Positions 7,126-8,689 of a DNA stretch of 8,689 nt are shown here, piece by piece. Numbering within the stretch: the stretch's first letter is position 1; each line of letters opens with the position of its first letter. The stretch comes from Haliscomenobacter sp. (lineage in GTDB: Bacteria > Bacteroidota > Bacteroidia > Chitinophagales > Saprospiraceae). The stretch lies in assembly GCF_016718685.1 (NCBI RefSeq), contig NZ_JADKCX010000112.1:1-8689 (forward strand), in the 5' to 3' direction. The notes beneath the pieces are model-generated. The model was not told the origin of the DNA. It worked only from the letters and a program-made list of their open reading frames with translations, and searched no databases. The translations under genes and the position numbers were made by a program.

Positions 7126-8689
7126 ATGGAGGAAAAAACCAAAAAGAGCAGAGCAAAGAAGGCTAAGACGACAATTATCGATACCCCCCTTGCGGAAAGC
7201 AAAGGAAGCGATATCATTGTAGTTGCTTCTACTGAACATACCGGGGCACAGCCCCCCGAAACCCTTACGGGTATCCGCAAGCGTCGTCCGCAGACCAAGG
7301 CTGGTGGGCTACCTGCTATTGGTAGCGCCCTCAAACACGCCCGCAAATACATGCGGATTGCTGATGCCCGCAAAACCATGTTTCGCCTCAATCAAAAAGG
7401 AGGCATCGATTGCCCAGGTTGTGCCTGGCCCGACCCGGATGACGATCGGTCCCGCCTCGGAGAATACTGTGAAAATGGCATCAAAGCGATTGCCGAAGAA
7501 GCTCAACGCCAGAGTATTGGTGCAGATTTTTTGCCCAGCATCCCATCTCGGAACTGCAACAACTTTCGGATTTTGAATTGGGCAAAAAAGGCCGCATCGC
7601 CGAGCCGATGATCCTGCGTGCGGGCTCTGATCGTTATTCGCCCATTCCCTGGAATGAAGCCTTCCAACTGATTGGCCGCGAACTCAACGCACTTCAATCG
7701 CCCGATGAGGCGGTTTTTTATACTTCTGGTCGCACCAGCAATGAAGCGGCGTTTTTGTACCAGCTTTTTGTACGGGAGTTCGGCACCAACAACCTGCCCG
7801 ATTGCTCCAACATGTGCCACGAATCCTCGGGCAAAGCCTTGAGCAGCACCCTGGGTATAGGCAAAGGTTCAGTTACGCTGGATGATTTCGACCACGCCGA
7901 TTTGGTGATCATTCTGGGGCAAAATCCAGGCACCAACCACCCGCGCATGCTTACCGCACTGGAACGCTGCAAGGAAAAGGCGCCAAAATCTCCATCAACC
8001 CACTCAAAGAAGCGGGATTGACCAATTTTGTGAACCCTCAACGCCCGCTGAAAATCCTGCGCGGAGGCACCAAACTGGCCGATTTATACCTGCAAGTGAA
8101 AATCAACGGCGATGTAGCCTTGCTCAAAGCCATCATGTCGATGCTCCTGTTTCAGGAAAAACAGGAACTGGGCGATATTTTTGACATGGAGTTCATCACC
8201 ACCCGCACCAAAGGTTACGAAGATTTTGCCAAACACCTTCAGCAGTTTGATTTTCGGGATTTGGAAGAAGCCTGTGGAATTCCAAGGGGGCAAATTCGGA
8301 AAGCTGCTCGGATGATCAAAAAGTCCAAGCGCATCATCGCTTGTTGGGCAATGGGACTTACCCAGCACGAAAATGGAGTGGACAACATTCGGGAGGTAGT
8401 CAATCTGCTGTTGCTCAAAGGCAGCATTGGCATCCAGGGCGGAGGAACCTGCCCCGTGCGTGGTCACAGTAATGTACAAGGTGACCGGACTGGGCATTTG
8501 GGAAGCGCCTGAAAAAGCATTTTTGGATAAGCTGGAGGAGGTCTTTGCCTTCAAAGCGCCGCGCAAGCACGGTTTATCAACCGTTGATGCCATTCAGGCC
8601 ATGTACCGCAAGCAAGCTAAGGTGTTTTTCGGTTTAGGTGGAAACTTCATTTCGGCAACGCCCGATACCGAAATTACCGCCCAGGCCTT
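7126..8689 (+). CDS. FdhF/YdeP-family molybdopterin oxidoreductase, frame broken three times, 3' end outside window
   Basis: Joined across three frame breaks, this gives about 522 codons of a formate-dehydrogenase-alpha-like protein that normally has about 750-780 residues; the end lies beyond the window. Such enzymes carry bis-molybdopterin guanine dinucleotide. YdeP members are often called formate dehydrogenases, but their substrates are poorly defined. Frame 1 gives a Lys/Arg-rich N-terminus, GGLPAIGSALKHARKYMR, then DCPGCAWPDPDDDRSR and YCENGIKAIAEEA (C96, C99, C115, possible Fe-S ligands). Frame 3 gives EAVFYTSGRTSNEAAF and NMCHESSG; the Cys at 7815-7817 followed by His matches the Sec-His or Cys-His Mo-ligand position of formate dehydrogenases. 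GQNPGTNHPRML follows. Frame 2 gives INPLKEAGLTNFVNPQ through GTCPVRGHSNVQGDRT. The final frame gives GIWEAPEKAFL and KVFFGLGGNFISATPDTE. ATG 7126 (MEEKTKKSRAKK) is preferred. ATG 7108, overlapping the moaA stop, or GTG 7105 are alternatives. Confidence 0.9.
7527..7532 (+). other. Frame break 1 in the FdhF-like gene (T-run)
   Basis: The run of six T in GATTTTTTGCCC is followed by an out-of-family tail that stops at 7611. Adding one T gives D-F-F-A-Q-H-P-I-S-E-L-Q-Q-L-S-D and joins directly to ELGKKGRIAEPMILR in frame 3, as expected for the family. A single-base homopolymer loss is the simplest explanation. Confidence 0.85.
7975..7980 (+). other. Frame break 2 in the FdhF-like gene (A-run/GG)
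   Basis: GAA AAG GCG CCA leads to a nonsense tail ending in TGA at 8021. Adding one A to the A4 run (7975-7978), or one G to the following GG, restores E-K-G-A-K-I-S-I-N-P-L-K-E-A-G-L, which joins the frame-2 segment. Again a one-base loss at a homopolymer explains it. Confidence 0.85.
8489..8494 (+). other. Frame break 3 in the FdhF-like gene (TG repeat)
   Basis: After GHSNVQGDRT the sequence ACTGGGCATT runs out of frame and stops at 8512. Inserting TG to make ACT GTG GGC ATT gives GDRT-V-G-I-W-E-A-P-E-K, matching the family, and carries on open to the window end in frame 3. A two-base loss (TGTG to TG) fits better than a one-base insertion, because the conserved T-V-G-I segment is then intact. 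Confidence 0.75.

Noticed and set aside
7609..8512. Selenocysteine recoding, because all three broken segments of the FDH-like gene end in TGA
   Set aside because: After each TGA the correct sequence continues in a different frame, and the Mo-ligand position already has a Cys codon (7815-7817). The TGAs are by-products of the frame changes.

Overview
The window looks like chromosomal DNA from a member of the Bacteroidota, most likely a Saprospiraceae/Haliscomenobacter-like environmental bacterium. This lineage guess is inference. It rests on Bacteroidota-style exported proteins (signal peptides ending in A-Q, a type IX secretion C-terminal sorting domain, a lineage-typical outer-membrane barrel protein), absence of obvious Shine-Dalgarno sites, a candidate TTTG/TAnnTTTG promoter, moderate GC, and a TTCGA-rich intergenic repeat. 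No RNA gene, CRISPR array, transposase, phage gene or replication origin is visible, and no stretch over 300 bases lacks a gene.

Layout. Bases 1-92 hold the acidic C-terminus of a + strand gene that starts outside the window. From 140 to 4156 everything is on the - strand: a small exported lectin-fold (DUF1080/LamG-like) protein (140-814), the C-terminal remnant of a zinc-type alcohol/quinone dehydrogenase (928-1137), an outer-membrane beta-barrel protein (1166-2332), and a secreted PL1-type pectate lyase (2406-4156) whose frame is broken once. A 104-base AT-rich divergent intergenic region follows. The rest is on the + strand: an exported alpha/beta-hydrolase esterase (4261-6006), a 105-base repeat/hairpin element (6007-6111), moaA (6119-7108), and an FdhF/YdeP-family molybdopterin oxidoreductase (about 7126 to beyond 8689) whose frame is broken three times.

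How the genes fit. The left and centre look like envelope and extracellular carbohydrate functions: a lectin-fold protein, a pectate lyase sorted through type IX secretion, and a CE1-like esterase. There is no SusC/SusD pair or regulator, so this is not a demonstrable polysaccharide-utilisation locus. The right end is a molybdenum-enzyme module: MoaA makes the first intermediate of molybdopterin, and the adjoining gene encodes an enzyme that needs the finished cofactor.

The most important observation is data quality or decay. Four frame breaks in two otherwise well-conserved genes are all explained by missing bases: three are single-base losses in homopolymer runs (A4, T6, A4) and one is a two-base loss at a TG repeat. 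This looks more like uncorrected sequencing/assembly indels than programmed recoding, although slippage-driven pseudogenisation is possible. I do not see a convincing undescribed biological system. The less ordinary items are the repeat that forms the moaA leader, the truncated dehydrogenase, and the basic N-terminal extension of the FdhF-like protein.
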